The notes below the pieces were generated by a model, which did not search any database, was not told the origin of the DNA, and saw only the letters and a list, made by a program, of their open reading frames with translations. From NCBI GenBank assembly GCA_026005135.1, contig BPKM01000003.1:186001-250000 (forward strand): 64,000 nt of DNA. The letters are read 5' to 3'. The position numbers and the translations under genes were made by a program. Below, piece after piece: positions 9,287 through 19,918 of the stretch. Position 1 is the stretch's first letter; each line of letters starts with the position of its first letter. Origin of the DNA: Leptospiraceae bacterium (GTDB taxonomy: Bacteria > Spirochaetota > Leptospiria > Leptospirales > Leptonemataceae).

Positions 9287-9317
9287 TTGACAAAATTTTA
9301 ACAAATAAAATTATATT
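9287..9317 (+). promoter_or_regulatory. Candidate sigma-70 promoter
   Basis: A perfect -35 TTGACA (9287-9292) is followed 19 bases later by TATATT (9312-9317). It lies about 46 bases before the start of the cNMP-binding gene at 9363, in a 230-bp gap with no other feature. Spacing is slightly long, so confidence is moderate. Confidence 0.45.
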
Positions 9318-9362
9318 TTTAGATTGAATTATTCGATAATAAAAATGTTGTGTTAGGTAAGT

Positions 9363-10580
9363 ATGTCATTTTCAATAAAAAATTTTCCTAAGGGTGCTTA
9401 TATTTATTTAGAAAATAGTGAGCCTTCTCCACGTTCTTTTTATATTATTCATCAAGGTCAGGTAGAATTAATAAGAGAAGTAATTAGAGTAGGAGTAGAA
9501 CAAAAAAAAATCTTAGGGAAAGGAGACTTTTTTGGTGTTGAAACTGCAATGACAGGTCATAAAAGAATGGAAAGTGCAATAGCATTAATGCCAGCTACCT
9601 TAATTGAGGTTCCACATGATCAATTTAGAACATTAATTACTCGATCTACACCTCTTGCAATGAAAATCATTCGTTCTTTTTCGATGAAATTACGTGAATT
9701 TGATACTGCTATAACAAATATTTCTGTTGAACATTTAAATCTCGAAGAAGATCCCAGTCATTTATTTGATTTAGGTAAAGAATGGTTTAAAAGTCAACGT
9801 TTTGAACATGCTGCCTATGCATTTCAGAAATATTTACAATATTGTCCCAAAGGAACAAATGTAAGTCAGGCTAAGTTATATTTACAGAAAATGAATAAAC
9901 CTCTTGTTCCTCCTAAAATCCAAAAACAGGAGATTAATCGTTTTTATGCTAAAGGGCAAATTATTTTTTGCGAAAATGAACCAGGAGATGAATTATATAT
10001 TATTAAAAAAGGAAGTGTAAAAATTTCTAAATTAATATCTGGTAAAGAAACAATATTAGCTGTATTAAAAACAGGAGATATTTTTGGCGAAATGGCATTA
10101 TTAGATAATCGTCCAAGAAGTGCTACCGCTATAGCAGCAGAGGATTGTGAACTTGCTGCAATTAATAGACAAAATTTTGATAAATTAGTAAAAGAACAAC
10201 CCATAATGGCAGAAAGATTAATAACATTATTATCAGAAAGAATATGGACTGCCTATAGACAATTAGCGAATTTAACTATTGAAGAACCAATAGGAAGATT
10301 ATTGGATATGCTTTTAATACAAGTAGAAAAAGAAAAAGTTCCTATAAGTTCAAAAACAACATATAATTTTGGAATATCTGGTGAAGATTTATTAAAAATG
10401 GTGGGAATGGATCCCTTAAAACATCAGGAATATTTAGTGGAACTAACTAAAAAGAAATATATTGAACTTGATCAGGGCGTTATAAAATGTAAAAATTTAG
10501 AAGAATTAGAAAAAGAAGTGGCATATTACCGTAATCGTTCTGCAAGAAAATTTAAAAAACAACAAAGACAGTTTGCATGA
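9363..10580 (+). CDS. Protein with two cyclic-nucleotide-binding domains
   Basis: This 405-residue soluble protein has two cNMP-binding (CAP-ED) domains. The first is at about 5-105 (GDFFGVETAMTGHKRMESA) and is degenerate. The second, at about 185-300, has the canonical phosphate-binding block GDIFGEMALLDNRPRSATA. A TPR-like helical segment lies between them (about 130-170), and a Crp-like winged helix remnant is at about 310-385. The second domain probably binds cAMP or c-di-GMP; the first may be structural. The following SDR gene overlaps its stop (ATGA at 10577), so they are co-translated. The regulated genes are unknown. Confidence 0.78.
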   Translation: MSFSIKNFPKGAYIYLENSEPSPRSFYIIHQGQVELIREVIRVGVEQKKILGKGDFFGVETAMTGHKRMESAIALMPATLIEVPHDQFRTLITRSTPLAMKIIRSFSMKLREFDTAITNISVEHLNLEEDPSHLFDLGKEWFKSQRFEHAAYAFQKYLQYCPKGTNVSQAKLYLQKMNKPLVPPKIQKQEINRFYAKGQIIFCENEPGDELYIIKKGSVKISKLISGKETILAVLKTGDIFGEMALLDNRPRSATAIAAEDCELAAINRQNFDKLVKEQPIMAERLITLLSERIWTAYRQLANLTIEEPIGRLLDMLLIQVEKEKVPISSKTTYNFGISGEDLLKMVGMDPLKHQEYLVELTKKKYIELDQGVIKCKNLEELEKEVAYYRNRSARKFKKQQRQFA

Positions 10581-11356
10581 ATATCTTAATAACTGGGGCT
10601 TGTGGAGGTTTAGGGAAAGAATTAATTAAAAAGCTTTCAACAGATAAAAAGAATTTCATTATTGCAACAGATATATTCGAACAAAATGATTTTAAAAGCG
10701 AAAATATTATTTATTATCAATTAGATGTTTCTAAATACGAAGAATGGGAGTTTTTAATTCAAAAAATAGAAGCGAAATATCCTATTGATGTCTTAATCAA
10801 TTTAGCTGGAATTATTATACCTTCGTATATTACAAATTATAAAAAAGAAGATATTGATAAACAAATAGATATTAATTGTAAAGGAATTATATATGGTTCC
10901 ACCATTATAGTAAAATATATGAAGGAGAGAAAAAAAGGTCATATTATCAATGTTTCTTCGCTTGCAGGTGTTGCACCTATACCTGGTATTTCTTTATATA
11001 GCACTTCGAAATTTGCTGTTCGTGGTTTTTCTTTAGCAATAGCACAAGAATTAAAACCATATAATATTAATGTTTCTGTTATTTGTCCAGATGCAATAAA
11101 AACTCCTATGTTAGATTTACAAAAAGATTATAAAGAAGCAGCGCTAACATTTTCCAATTTTCGTTATTTAACACCAGAAGAAGTCAGTGATATTATAATA
11201 AAAAAAGCGATAAAAAAGAAAAAATTAGAAATTCTTATTCCCTGGTATAGAGGAATACTGGCAAAAATATCAAATTTATTTCCAAGTTTAATAAATTTTT
11301 TATTGCCAATATTAAATAAAATAGGAGAATATAACCAGAAAAAATATAAAGTATGA
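10577..11356 (+). CDS. Short-chain dehydrogenase/reductase
   Basis: This is a classical SDR of 259 residues, with the nucleotide loop TGACGGLGKE (6-15), NLAG (about 74-77), the catalytic serine in NVSSLAG, the YSTSK pair (YxxxK) and the C-terminal substrate lid. It is probably NAD(P)H-dependent; the substrate is not evident. It overlaps the preceding cNMP-binding protein and the following oxygenase by 4 bases each, so the three form one operon. Confidence 0.85.
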   Translation: MNILITGACGGLGKELIKKLSTDKKNFIIATDIFEQNDFKSENIIYYQLDVSKYEEWEFLIQKIEAKYPIDVLINLAGIIIPSYITNYKKEDIDKQIDINCKGIIYGSTIIVKYMKERKKGHIINVSSLAGVAPIPGISLYSTSKFAVRGFSLAIAQELKPYNINVSVICPDAIKTPMLDLQKDYKEAALTFSNFRYLTPEEVSDIIIKKAIKKKKLEILIPWYRGILAKISNLFPSLINFLLPILNKIGEYNQKKYKV

Positions 11357-11967
11357 AAATAAAAGCAAATAAAACTGCTTTTATTTTAGAAGAATTAGAA
11401 TCAAAAGATTATTGCATCATAGATGATTTATTTCCAGAAAGGTTAATCCATAATCTAAAAGATAATGCTAATGAATTATATCATAAATCTTATTTTAAAC
11501 AAGCAGCAATTGGAAAAAATAAAATAATAGATAAAACCATAAGAAGTGATCATATTTATTGGTGGAATTATTCTAATTTAGATTTTTATGAAAAACAATA
11601 TTTAAGATATTTAAAATTATTTCAAAAAATTTTTAACCGAAATTTTTATTTATCTACCAATTTTATAGAAATCTTTTATTCTGTTTATGAACCAGATACT
11701 TTTTATATAAAACATGTTGATAATTTTAAAAATAGTAATACCAGAAAAATAACATTTATAACATATTTAAATTATAACTGGAAAGCTTTTGAAAATAGCA
11801 GTAATGGAGAATTAGTTCTTTATTTAGAAAATAATACTTTAAAAGTTGAACCGATTTTTAATCGAACAGTGATATTTTTTTCCGAATATGTACCTCACGA
11901 AGTATTGCCAGCAAAATTACATCGTTTTGCAATAACAAGCTGGTTTAGTCAGAAAATGTTCATATAA
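11353..11967 (+). CDS. 2-oxoglutarate/Fe(II)-dependent oxygenase (prolyl-hydroxylase-like)
   Basis: This 204-residue protein has the 2OG-Fe(II) facial triad: HVD (iron ligands) at about residues 122-124, the distal histidine in PHEVLP near residue 180, and the 2OG-binding arginine in HRFAITSWF. The arrangement matches prolyl-4-hydroxylase/EGL-9-like enzymes, which hydroxylate proline or similar side chains using O2 and 2-oxoglutarate. The target is unknown. It is the last gene of the cNMP/SDR operon. Confidence 0.75.
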   Translation: MKIKANKTAFILEELESKDYCIIDDLFPERLIHNLKDNANELYHKSYFKQAAIGKNKIIDKTIRSDHIYWWNYSNLDFYEKQYLRYLKLFQKIFNRNFYLSTNFIEIFYSVYEPDTFYIKHVDNFKNSNTRKITFITYLNYNWKAFENSSNGELVLYLENNTLKVEPIFNRTVIFFSEYVPHEVLPAKLHRFAITSWFSQKMFI

Positions 11968-11979
11968 TCAAATATTTTA

Positions 11980-12205
11980 AATCCAAAAGGTAATGATTAT
12001 ATAATTCTATAAGAGTAAATCAGAATATTCATCAATTATTAAGGATATATATAAAGATGAAGGATATAGTATAATTGTATGTCATATTATAACGTCTGTT
12101 GATAGAATAGAAATGTTATGTAAAATTTGATGATAAAGTATCTATATTGAAAGTCCCCCCGTAGGATGATTGGTACTGAATATCTAACAACTGTTATATA
12201 AATAG
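11980..12205 (+). pseudogene. Heavily decayed copy of the DUF1564-like element
   Basis: This stretch has no open frame, but it aligns by eye with the middle and 3' part of the gene at 12986-13504. Matching pieces include AATGATTAT, AGAGTAA followed by CAGAATATTCATCA, GTCATATTATAA, GATAGAATAGAAATGTTATG and TTTGATGATAAAGTAT. Many substitutions and indels separate them. It lies between the oxygenase gene and the 3' end of tmRNA, in the plus orientation like the intact copy. Confidence 0.65.
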
Positions 12206-12241
12206 TATATAAATTGATCTTTTACTGATTTTATAATTTTC

Positions 12242-12585
<344 letters not shown>

Positions 12586-12593
12586 GTATATAT

Positions 12594-12622
12594 AATATAA
12601 CATTTCTTTTATTAGAAGTCAA
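12594..12622 (-). promoter_or_regulatory. tmRNA promoter
   Basis: On the minus strand a TTGACT -35 box (12617-12622) is followed after exactly 17 bases by a TATATT -10 box (12594-12599). The -10 box ends 8 bases before the predicted 5' end of tmRNA at 12585. Spacing and position fit a strong housekeeping promoter. Confidence 0.8.
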
Positions 12623-12829
12623 CACTTTTTTACAATATTTTGTTTTCTAAAATAAAAATAGAATAATCTGTTATTTTCTAATATATATATGTAATTATTC
12701 TTTGAAAAAGTTTCAAAAATTTTTAAAAATCGATAAAATAAAGTAAAATTTTTTAGAAAATAATGTAATTAAAATTAAATTTATAATTTTGTTTTATAGA
12801 ATATATTCTAATTTTTTTAACCTTTTAAA
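12600..12829. other. AT-rich intergenic stretch
   Basis: This stretch lies between the tmRNA promoter and the left end of the DUF1564-like element. It is almost pure A/T with long T and A tracts. I see no gene, RNA or repeat in it beyond the tmRNA promoter and the TTTAAA target duplication at 12824-12829. Confidence 0.4.
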
Positions 12830-13537
12830 GTAAGCGTTTAAAGAACTCTGAATAATTTATAGTTCTTATTAATTTTGCTTTTAAATTGTTATTTTATCAT
12901 AAAAAATTCTATTTTAAAATAGAAGTTATGCAACAATGTCTATTTTTTTGGTAAGATTTTTAACAAAAATTAGACTATTATATTGATGGCTACCTACATA
13001 AGAAAGAATATACAAAGTCCTAACGAAGAACTAGAAGAATCAAGCAATACTGTAATCTTACATTTTATGATTTATATCTCTTATAAAGATGATTTGCAGG
13101 ATTTAAGAAATAAGCATTCCAGTTATTCGGATATGTTTTTATTTCTTATTTCTAAATACATAGAAAGACTAAAAAAATTAGCAAATCAAAAGAAAACCAG
13201 TAAAAAAATTTATCAGATAGTATGTAATGATTATGAACACTATTCTGTAAGAGTAAGTCAGAATATTCATCAGTTATTAAAAGACATATCCGAGATGACG
13301 GGATATAGTGTAAGTCATATTATAAGGCTACTGATAGAATGGGAATGTTATAGAAGGTTTGATGATAAGGTATATCTATTGAGGGTTCCGTTAAGGGAGA
13401 TTGGCAGTGAATTTGTAACAAGTGTTACAGAAATCAGGATAGAGCATCGATTTTACAGGGCAAGGGAGCTTGTAGAAGAAGACGTTGAAATATTTTGTGC
13501 TTAAAATAATTTACGAAAATATAAATTGATCGCTTAC
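12830..13537 (+). mobile_element. Short TIR-bounded element carrying a DUF1564-like gene
   Basis: The left end reads GTAAGCGTTTA and the right end GATCGCTTAC. In the truncated copy at 54345-54570 the end is GTAAGCGATC, the exact reverse complement of this right end, so a 10-bp terminal inverted repeat is inferred. TTTAAA flanks both sides (12824-12829 and 13538-13543) as a possible 6-bp target duplication. The 708-bp unit holds only one gene (12986-13504). Other copies are intact at 60223-60878, decayed at 11980-12205 and 35426-35969, and truncated at 54345-54570. No known transposase is visible. Confidence 0.65.
12986..13504 (+). CDS. DUF1564-like repeated protein (ribbon-helix-helix-like)
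   Basis: This 172-residue basic protein is nearly identical to the one at 60223-60741. The central part, KIYQIVCNDYEHYSVRVSQN followed by a helix-turn-helix segment with GYSVSHIIRLLIEWE, resembles the core of DUF1564 proteins known from Leptospira. That core looks like a ribbon-helix-helix DNA-binding fold, but this is recognition from memory. A TTG precedes the ATG by one codon (12983); I prefer the ATG. It is the only gene in a TIR-bounded element, so it may be the element's own mobility or maintenance protein, or a passenger regulator. Confidence 0.6.
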   Translation: MATYIRKNIQSPNEELEESSNTVILHFMIYISYKDDLQDLRNKHSSYSDMFLFLISKYIERLKKLANQKKTSKKIYQIVCNDYEHYSVRVSQNIHQLLKDISEMTGYSVSHIIRLLIEWECYRRFDDKVYLLRVPLREIGSEFVTSVTEIRIEHRFYRARELVEEDVEIFCA

Positions 13538-13538
13538 T

Positions 13539-13766
13539 TTAAAAAAAAGATAAGTTATTTATTTCTACTAATTTAAAGGACCATAAAAAGTCTGAATTAT
13601 CGTCTTCTTCTAAGACATTTTCTATTAATTGATATTCTGTAGGCCATACGTCTTTTGTCAATATAGCCTCGTCACCATATACTTTTTTATGAAGATCATC
13701 TAAAAATTCAAAAGCTATTTCTTTTAATTCTAAATATAATTCTAAATTTTCATTTTCTTTATCCAT
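13539..13766 (-). CDS. Small acidic protein, 75 aa, next to the CRISPR array
   Basis: The family is not recognised. The protein is very acidic (ENENLELYLELKEIAFEFL, later VLEEDDNSDFLW). The ATG at 13766 is preceded by AGAGGAAA at good spacing, which supports a real gene. Its last codons and stop lie at the right end of the mobile element (the inverted repeat ends at 13537), so insertion may have replaced the original C-terminus. It lies just outside the leader-distal end of the array. There is no evidence that it acts in immunity. Confidence 0.5.
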   Translation of the reverse strand: MDKENENLELYLELKEIAFEFLDDLHKKVYGDEAILTKDVWPTEYQLIENVLEEDDNSDFLWSFKLVEINNLSFF

Positions 13767-13818
13767 AAAATTTCCTCTTTTTTAATGTATTAAATTAATG
13801 TATAAAAGTAAAACATAT

Positions 13819-16800
13819 GTTTCAATTCCTTATAGGTACGCTAAAAACCCTTGGGAATTGGTAGTTTTGCTGGTGTTTTATATTGTTTCAATTCCTTATA
13901 GGTACGCTAAAAACCTGATTCTAAACATTCTGGTGGCAATTATTGTATAAGTTTCAATTCCTTATAGGTACGCTAAAAACTGTATTTGATACTTTAATTT
14001 ATACAATTAGTAATAGGTTTCAATTCCTTATAGGTACGCTAAAAACTTATATTAGATCTATATTCTATAAAAAAGAGAATAGTTTCAATTCCTTATAGGT
14101 ACGCTAAAAACAAATATGTATAATAAATCTATATCAAGTGAATCGTTTCAATTCCTTATAGGTACGCTAAAAACAAATTATTACAATGCTATTGGCAACC
14201 ACTATTGTTTATGTTTCAATTCCTTATAGGTACGCTAAAAACCTTAAATCTCTTTATATCAATTTTGTAAATTGTTTCAATTCCTTATAGGTACGCTAAA
14301 AACTAAATGTAATAGACCAAAATGCGATAAATGGTTTCAATTCCTTATAGGTACGCTAAAAACATCTATACATTTCTTTACCGATTAGCATCGTTTCAAT
14401 TCCTTATAGGTACGCTAAAAACCTCCAGATGTATCTTTTGGAATTTTCATGGTTTCAATTCCTTATAGGTACGCTAAAAACTCATCTATGATCTTGATAC
14501 AATGAAATTGTATCTATAGGTTTCAATTCCTTATAGGTACGCTAAAAACTTTAGCAATACATTCTTTCATTCCTATAGTTCATTTTACAATTTGTTTCAA
14601 TTCCTTATAGGTACGCTAAAAACCTCGGTGGTATAGGCCAAATTGTTATGGCTAGCCGTGTGTTTCAATTCCTTATAGGTACGCTAAAAACTTAATAAAA
14701 TGACCTGCTTGGATTCCATCTTATAAGTTTCAATTCCTTATAGGTACGCTAAAAACTAACAATAGCATTCTAGAATATTCTCTGTTTAGTAGTTTCAATT
14801 CCTTATAGGTACGCTAAAAACTCTTTTATCAAGCAATGGATATTTGTCATTTTTTAATGTTTCAATTCCTTATAGGTACGCTAAAAACACAGTCTTGACT
14901 TTTTCATAAAATATCAATATAGAGTTTCAATTCCTTATAGGTACGCTAAAAACTAAGCATTTAAATTATCTAGAAGTCCTTCATATGCGTTTCAATTCCT
15001 TATAGGTACGCTAAAAACTAAATATGTACAAGCAAAAAAAGAGCAAGAAGATGCGTTTCAATTCCTTATAGGTACGCTAAAAACTTCCACTTTAGGAATA
15101 GGACCCAGTGACAGCCGGTGGCAGTTTCAATTCCTTATAGGTACGCTAAAAACTGATACTTATATCTAAATGAAGAATAATGAAATATTTGTTTCAATTC
15201 CTTATAGGTACGCTAAAAACCAGATACAATAGAAAAAAAATGTATTTCTTTTTCTGTTTCAATTCCTTATAGGTACGCTAAAAACTCTCACAAAAGATGG
15301 AACAGAGATGCTTGAAGACATGTTTCAATTCCTTATAGGTACGCTAAAAACATTATCATGCTATTGAAATTTTAATTGTTCTTATGGTTTCAATTCCTTA
15401 TAGGTACGCTAAAAACGTAGAATTGAGTTCAAATGATTTGATTAGCGAGATATCGTTTCAATTCCTTATAGGTACGCTAAAAACAATTTTTCTTTCCGAT
15501 TTCTTAATAATTAGTTTCAATTCCTTATAGGTACGCTAAAAACATTACAAGTATCAACTATTGAAGATGTTTATGTTTCAATTCCTTATAGGTACGCTAA
15601 AAACTTTCATAAATCAAATTCTGATATTATCAAATTCGTTGTTTCAATTCCTTATAGGTACGCTAAAAACTATAAGTTCGCATAGACATTATTTCACTAC
15701 AGTTTCAATTCCTTATAGGTACGCTAAAAACATCTTCAATGTGAGCATAGATATTTTGCAAAGTTTCAATTCCTTATAGGTACGCTAAAAACGTGGAAAT
15801 TACCATCGGTATTACCAATAGAGGTTTCAATTCCTTATAGGTACGCTAAAAACAATGTTGCATTATTCTATATGACAATAATTAGTTTCAATTCCTTATA
15901 GGTACGCTAAAAACTAGATGAACAAAACAAAAAATGATATAGCGTTTCAATTCCTTATAGGTACGCTAAAAACATGGCTAAAAGGAAATCGACAGGACAA
16001 TTGAAGAGTTTCAATTCCTTATAGGTACGCTAAAAACTATTATTTTACTATTTACAAGATTAGTAATCAGAAAGTTTCAATTCCTTATAGGTACGCTAAA
16101 AACTTAGAATCAGAATGAGATCAATCTCAATAGATACAGTTTCAATTCCTTATAGGTACGCTAAAAACGGTTTTGAATCATAAATTTTCATTATTATATC
16201 TGGTTTCAATTCCTTATAGGTACGCTAAAAACGAATTATGAATCTAATCAAAGTTTTATATGTGAACATGTTTCAATTCCTTATAGGTACGCTAAAAACA
16301 AGCGATAATGTTCTGAATCATTTTTACGTTTCAATTCCTTATAGGTACGCTAAAAACATGAATCTGAAATTCAGGAAGTATTATGAAATGTTTCAATTCC
16401 TTATAGGTACGCTAAAAACAATTATTCTGAATTTTCTATGCAAGAATGTATAGTGGTTTCAATTCCTTATAGGTACGCTAAAAACATGTCATAAATAAAG
16501 TATATTTTAGCAATGCAATCGTTTCAATTCCTTATAGGTACGCTAAAAACGAAGTAACAGATACTATTAAAAAATAATATTAGTTTCAATTCCTTATAGG
16601 TACGCTAAAAACACATTATACAATATGATAGAAGATATCGAAGTTTCAATTCCTTATAGGTACGCTAAAAACAAAATTGGGGCGAGTACCCCAGTTGCAA
16701 TTATACAGTTTCAATTCCTTATAGGTACGCTAAAAACGTACTTTGATATTGAAGAAATTGATTTTAACTGTTTCAATTCCTTATAGGTACGCTAAAAACA

Positions 16801-19800
16801 GTCATAAAGACAATATGAATCTAAATGATATTATGTTTCAATTCCTTATAGGTACGCTAAAAACTAAAGAGTTTCGCATGCTATATCTTTATAATAAGTT
16901 TCAATTCCTTATAGGTACGCTAAAAACGAAATGATAGTGATTCGTAGATCTTGGAAGATTGGTTTCAATTCCTTATAGGTACGCTAAAAACATAATAGGA
17001 ATGGAATCTTAATGAGAGTAGAAGTTTCAATTCCTTATAGGTACGCTAAAAACAGTATTATGCAAGAATTAGTTAAGATCGATCTGTTTCAATTCCTTAT
17101 AGGTACGCTAAAAACTATAGTCATAACAAAATTATAATGAATTATGAGTTTCAATTCCTTATAGGTACGCTAAAAACGTAATGTGAATATAATCAGAAAT
17201 TTTATGAAGAGTTTCAATTCCTTATAGGTACGCTAAAAACTAAAATCTTCACAATTTCTATACATATATTGTTTCAATTCCTTATAGGTACGCTAAAAAC
17301 TATAAGATTTAGACAAATTTAATATATCTATGTTTCAATTCCTTATAGGTACGCTAAAAACAATATTAAGACAAAATAATTGAGAAAATTTAGTTTCAAT
17401 TCCTTATAGGTACGCTAAAAACTATCTTTTGAGTAAATATAGATATATTTCGTTTCAATTCCTTATAGGTACGCTAAAAACTATTTACGAAATTTATTCG
17501 ATATCATGATATAGTTTCAATTCCTTATAGGTACGCTAAAAACATCAAATTGCTTAAAAATGATATTTGAATAATAGTTTCAATTCCTTATAGGTACGCT
17601 AAAAACGCAATTCATATGAATATTTTATCAGTTTCAATTCCTTATAGGTACGCTAAAAACTTAATGAATTATAATAGATTCAGTATGTTTCAATTCCTTA
17701 TAGGTACGCTAAAAACTTAAGATATATTCAAAGAAATTTGAGTACTGTTTCAATTCCTTATAGGTACGCTAAAAACTACAATATTAAAGAAGAAGATTAA
17801 AGAAGTTTCAATTCCTTATAGGTACGCTAAAAACTAATTTATCGATTTGTAAATAAAAAAGTTTCAATTCCTTATAGGTACGCTAAAAACTACCAAAATT
17901 AGCATCATAAACTCGAATAACATGTTTCAATTCCTTATAGGTACGCTAAAAACTAGACTTATAATATTAGAAAATTTATAATAAGTTTCAATTCCTTATA
18001 GGTACGCTAAAAACTGGTATTAGGAAGTATGAAGGCTATAATACTAGTTTCAATTCCTTATAGGTACGCTAAAAACTCATATCTTGATAATTAAATGGAT
18101 ATTTCTAATGTTTCAATTCCTTATAGGTACGCTAAAAACAATGACATTAAAGAAATTATAAATAGTAAATGAGTTTCAATTCCTTATAGGTACGCTAAAA
18201 ACTATAAAATTTTAATAATTGACAAATACAATAGTTTCAATTCCTTATAGGTACGCTAAAAACTAATTATATATATTAGAAATTTTAAATTTATGTTTCA
18301 ATTCCTTATAGGTACGCTAAAAACTCATACAAGTCTTAGATTACTAAACTATTTATCGTTTCAATTCCTTATAGGTACGCTAAAAACCAATAATTGAAAT
18401 CAATTTACAAGAATGTTATGTTTCAATTCCTTATAGGTACGCTAAAAACTCTAATTTATGCACAATAGAATTCGTTGTTTCAATTCCTTATAGGTACGCT
18501 AAAAACTTAACATTCACTTATAAAATTTGTTTCAATTCCTTATAGGTACGCTAAAAACTAATGTTTAAAAATAGATGGATATTTATGTTTCAATTCCTTA
18601 TAGGTACGCTAAAAACTACAATTGCAATATAATATTGCAAATGTATAAGTTTCAATTCCTTATAGGTACGCTAAAAACAGAATTAATTTAATGAACATAT
18701 CATTGATTAGTTTCAATTCCTTATAGGTACGCTAAAAACATATAAAACTTTAATCATTTGGAATAATTTAGTTTCAATTCCTTATAGGTACGCTAAAAAC
18801 AATAAATTAAATGTATAAAAATTAGATAAAAGTTTCAATTCCTTATAGGTACGCTAAAAACTAAATTGTTATCGATAAATCAATTTAGATTTGTTTCAAT
18901 TCCTTATAGGTACGCTAAAAACTTTACAATGAATTTAAATAAATTATGTAAGAATGTTTCAATTCCTTATAGGTACGCTAAAAACTGCTAGAAATGCTAT
19001 ATTAACAAATATAATATAGTTTCAATTCCTTATAGGTACGCTAAAAACTAATCGAGAATAGTAAACTGAAATAGAATATGTTTCAATTCCTTATAGGTAC
19101 GCTAAAAACTATCATTTTAATTACTACATAAACATTATATGTTTCAATTCCTTATAGGTACGCTAAAAACTATACGAACTTTAATATCGAATTTATATAT
19201 GTTTCAATTCCTTATAGGTACGCTAAAAACAATATAATTCAATTAATAAAATTAGAATAAAAGTTTCAATTCCTTATAGGTACGCTAAAAACTACTATGA
19301 CTAAGTTTATATATTCAAAATTATGTTTCAATTCCTTATAGGTACGCTAAAAACTTAAAATTGTATTTAAAATAAAGAACAATTATAGTTTCAATTCCTT
19401 ATAGGTACGCTAAAAACATTCAAGAATTTAACTTTTGATGTTTCAATTCCTTATAGGTACGCTAAAAACTCATCTTGCACTTTAATCGACATTGTTTCAA
19501 TTCCTTATAGGTACGCTAAAAACATTATGACAATAAAGAAGATTTTAAGATCTCTTATAGTTTCAATTCCTTATAGGTACGCTAAAAACATAAATCTGAT
19601 GTCATTCATTCCTATAGTACGAACTTTGTATTCATTTGTTTCAATTCCTTATAGGTACGCTAAAAACGCATTCTGTTTGTTATCTTATTGAGATATTTGT
19701 TTCAATTCCTTATAGGTACGCTAAAAACTTATTGCATTTATCAATTGTATTCTGTTTCAATTCCTTATAGGTACGCTAAAAACTGATAAGATTTAAAATT

Positions 19801-19838
19801 ACCAGAAAGTTTCAATTCCTTATAGGTACGCTAAAAAC
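13819..19838 (-). CRISPR. CRISPR array, 97 repeats / 96 spacers
   Basis: I counted 97 copies of a 30-bp repeat (plus strand: GTTTCAATTCCTTATAGG then TACGCTAAAAAC), first at 13819-13848 and last at 19809-19838. All appeared identical, including the leader-distal one. In the crRNA sense (minus strand) the repeat ends ATTGAAAC, the usual 8-nt handle left by Cas6, so the array is transcribed on the minus strand from the leader at 19839-20296 next to cas2. Spacers range from 22 to 48 bp. Spacers 1-51 (left, older) average about 34 bp and spacers 52-96 (right, newer) about 30.5 bp, the latter much more AT-rich. The operon upstream supplies Cas6, a III-A effector and a I-B effector. Confidence 0.98.
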
Positions 19839-19863
19839 CCTTCTTATTTGCTGTTAAAGATCT

Positions 19864-19900
19864 GGGTAAAAAGCCCTATTTTTTAGGCATTTTTTTACCC
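19864..19900. promoter_or_regulatory. Leader hairpin between promoter and first repeat
   Basis: GGGTAAAAAGCC at 19864-19875 pairs with GGCATTTTTTTACCC at 19886-19900 (inner GCC/GGC plus outer GGGTAAAAA/TTTTTACCC). On the minus strand it would form in the leader transcript about 20-60 bases downstream of the promoter and end about 25 bases before the first repeat. It could attenuate array transcription or mark the integration site. Confidence 0.55.
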
Positions 19901-19918
19901 TTGCCCTAAACAAATTAC

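Noticed and set aside
9944-10204. 86-codon minus-strand frame
   Set aside because: It is antisense to the second cNMP-binding domain, with no ribosome-binding site and no recognisable features.
12830-13537. Known insertion sequence with classical transposase
   Set aside because: The single gene lacks a DDE, HUH or serine/tyrosine recombinase motif that I can see; the element is reported as unclassified instead.
15561-16934. Plus-strand open frames with repeated FQFLIGTLKT-type peptides
   Set aside because: They are translations of the CRISPR repeats and spacers; the repeated peptide is the repeat read in frame, not a protein.
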